A stretch of DNA of 64,000 nucleotides, taken from Entophlyctis helioformis. Taxonomy: Eukaryota > Chytridiomycota > Chytridiomycetes > Chytridiales > Chytriomycetaceae. Positions 61,939-64,000 of this stretch are shown in pieces. A program made the translations under genes and the position numbers. How positions within the stretch are numbered: the first letter of the stretch is position 1; every line of letters starts with the position of its first letter. The stretch covers positions 1 through 64,000 of the forward strand of contig JAHLKH010000082.1 of NCBI GenBank assembly GCA_025526915.1. Direction: 5' to 3'. The notes beneath the pieces are model-generated. The model made no database searches and had not been told where the DNA came from. It saw nothing but the letters and a program-made list of their open reading frames with translations.

Positions 61939-64000
61939 CTAGAAGCGGTCGCGATGTCCGCCAATAAGCAGTGCCAGAATCTCGACTGTGCAGGTGGCAC
62001 AACACCAGTCAGCGGACAGCGGACAGCCACGAAAACATGCAGCAGTATGGCCATTGCAGACTTGCCTGCAACACCAGCCTGTGCAGCCATGACCGTCAAT
62101 CCCTCGACCAAGAACCGCGTTACATCATCCACCTGCCGCTCCATCTCGCCCAGCCGAGCCACCGCAGCATGGGACACGCCGAGATCGCGTCCAGCATGTT
62201 GATGTGGTTGGTGGCCAGCGCGAGACCGTGCATCAGCCGACAGACCCGGCTCCGCCACGGCAGCATCGGCCATGACACGATCAAGCTCAATGCACAGGTC
62301 AAACACTGCATGGATCTCTTGCAGGATCGGCGCGGCGCGGTCCGTCAGAAACAGCCGGTCGGCCAGCACGCCAACAAAATCGGCATGCCGCTGCCCGACC
62401 GCGTCCATGGTCGGCTCAGCCTCGATCGTGCCCAGCAGCTCCACAGACCCGGCTTGCAACACCTGCATGCAGAACACTGGCGTCAATGCAAGCCAGCAAG
62501 CACAGACGCAGTGTCGAGACAAAACAAGGAGGAGGAGGGAGGGCAGCGCCGTACACCGTGCATGACATAGCTCTGCATCGAAGTCACAAAGTGCATGAGC
62601 TTCATCCGCAGCTGGATTCCCTCGCGGCCCTGTCGACCCAACCCGCGTTTCCAGCGCTGAGCGCGCTGCAGACTGTGCCGCGCATAGCCCATCGTCAAGA
62701 CAAACGCCGCGACCTTGTTGTACACGCGGACAACGCCAGGATCCATGATCAGCGAGACCGGCCACGGCGCCTGAGACAATCGCGTCAGCCTCGGCATCCA
62801 TCGTGCGCAGCTCCCGACCACGACCACCACCAGTCACAACAGCAGCCACAGCCACTCACGTCATAGTCAATGCGGATGTTGGAAAACACGGACCGGTAGT
62901 GCGACACGGCGCCAGTCCCCGCACTCAACAACGCCAGGTCAAGCCACCGCAGCGTAAAGGCGTCGAGACGAATGCGGTCTTCGAGCTGCTGCTCGAGCAC
63001 GGTTTCTGAAAACACCGTCTGCAGGAACATGGGCCCGCTTTTGCGCAGGAGCCCCGCGTCCATCTTGGCAAACACGCGATCGCTGAACACGGACATGACG
63101 TCCGACGACAGGAACAGGAACACGCTGTGCATGGCAGCCAGGTGGTCGCGCAGCCGGCCGGCCGTGAATGCCAGCTGGACGAAATCGCTGTGGCTGTGGG
63201 CCAAATGCGGTGCGAGCGCGTCGGACAGCGCTGAGAGCATCGCCCTGTCAAACGGCCGTGCCAGGCTTGTCGATGCTATGCCATGATGCCCCACTCGTTA
63301 GTAGCAATCGCTGCAGGCACGGGAGCTCGCATCGCCGCTTACAAAAGACGAGCCGGTGCGAAAAGGCGTCAAGCGGTGACCGGCTGTCTGCACTTGCAAC
63401 CATGAACCCAGACAACCGTCCCAAGTGAGCGTTGAAGGCATCCGTCAGGTACTGACCGCCATCTCTTGAAACACCCTGCGCATGGCACGGTCAATGGTGT
63501 TGGGTCCATCAAGCCCTTGATGAGCGCTTGCACGATCTGCTTACAAGGGGCCGTGTGGTCAGCATCGCAATCTTGATGGCATGAACAACTGTCTCTGCCG
63601 AATCCCTCATGAACACCGGAACAGCAGCAGCGTCCGATACACGGCAGCACCGTCCCCAGAACGTTGGATCGGATCTGTAAATGTCGCTCTCGCTGCTCAC
63701 GAGTCAGTCGTGCAATGATCGCCAGGACATGGCCCGATGAGGGCACGCACCTCTCAAGAAAGAACTCGTCAAATGGGTCGGGTATCAGGCCGTGCATGAG
63801 CGCGTGGTCCAGTGCACTCAGGAGTGGTTGGAGGGAAGCAACGAGCATCTCCACAAACACCTGCGCATGCCGCGTCTCATTTTGCAGCTGATAGTAGAGC
63901 ACAGTGTCGTACAGGCTGCCAAGCAGCCGTGTCGCCGTTTGTCGCCGCGATGCTTGCTGGCTCTGGAGTTGAAGCCGGTTCGTGCCGAGAAACGCGGCAA
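61939..64000 (-). CDS. Gamma-tubulin complex component (Spc97/Spc98 family), 5' partial
   Basis: Gene runs off the window end, so its N-terminus is missing. Visible segments: VFVEMLVASLQPLLSALDHA with IPDPFDEFFLER (63750-63890), the pattern of the GCP N-terminal grip domain; SVFLFLSSDVMSVFSDRVF; DAFTLRWLDLALLSAG; PWPVSLIMDPGVVRVYNKVA (62700-62770), the start of the gamma-tubulin-binding C domain; LMHFVTSMQSYVM; ELLGTIEAEPTMDAVGQRHA; DRLFLTDRAAPILQEIHAVF. The last exon ends VEILALLIGGHRDRF. GCP proteins nucleate microtubules at the spindle pole or basal body. Which subunit (GCP4, 5 or 6) cannot be settled here; the short insertions favour GCP4-6 over GCP2/3. Several frame changes occur near 62260, 63300 and 63550, partly introns. 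Confidence 0.8.

Overview
The window is nuclear DNA of an early-diverging fungus, most likely a zoosporic chytrid. Genes are packed on both strands and split by many short introns (about 45-450 nt, donors mostly GTGCGT, GTGAGT, GTAAGT or GTACGT). The gene set is fungal in style: glycogen debranching enzyme, ALG3, a STR2-type cystathionine gamma-synthase and an OAC1-type carrier. A CatSper-like channel and a Fanzor nuclease also fit a zoospore-forming fungus (inference). Start codons and exon joins were worked out by hand from splice consensus, reading phase and remembered protein families; no database search was run.

Layout. 1-1450: 3' part of a mitochondrial carrier with C-terminal EF-hands. 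1588-4039: cytosolic HSP70 behind a heat-shock-element cluster. 4360-5271: arrestin-like protein. 5520-6440 (-): LysM protein. 7156-7990 (-): TMEM42-like membrane protein. 8046-14350: glycogen debranching enzyme. 14580-15969 (-): unknown. 16304-18112: EF-hand protein. 18212-19006 (-): METTL5. 19072-20523 (-): unknown. 21327-22771 (-): tropomodulin-like LRR protein. 23496-37681 (-): the accessory heart of the window. A Fanzor (eukaryotic TnpB-like) nuclease and an XPG/FEN-type nuclease lie on the same strand, separated by a 6.7-kb Ty3 chromovirus. The exon chains on either side of the retrotransposon can be joined in frame, so they may be one interrupted nuclease-nuclease gene. 37682-39880: sparse, with relic-like fragments. 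39881-42447: CatSper-like channel. 42641-44777 (-): ALG3. 44916-46311: NTF2-like protein. 46505-47675: membrane-anchored methyltransferase. 47738-57731 (-): giant coiled-coil protein with a 14-unit array rich in TQT motifs. 57786-59277: SLC25A32-type carrier. 59321-61881: cystathionine gamma-synthase. 61939-64000 (-): gamma-tubulin complex component, cut by the window end.

Most genes are unrelated housekeeping functions sharing compact convergent (57-250 nt) or divergent (54-340 nt) spacers. The coiled-coil protein, the gamma-tubulin complex protein and the CatSper-like channel could all serve the centrosome/flagellum of a zoospore, but that is inference.

Caution: many otherwise good genes, especially after 20 kb, show one-base frame breaks, nearly all apparent deletions and some in T runs. 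Residual assembly error is the simplest reading, so exon lists near those points are approximate.
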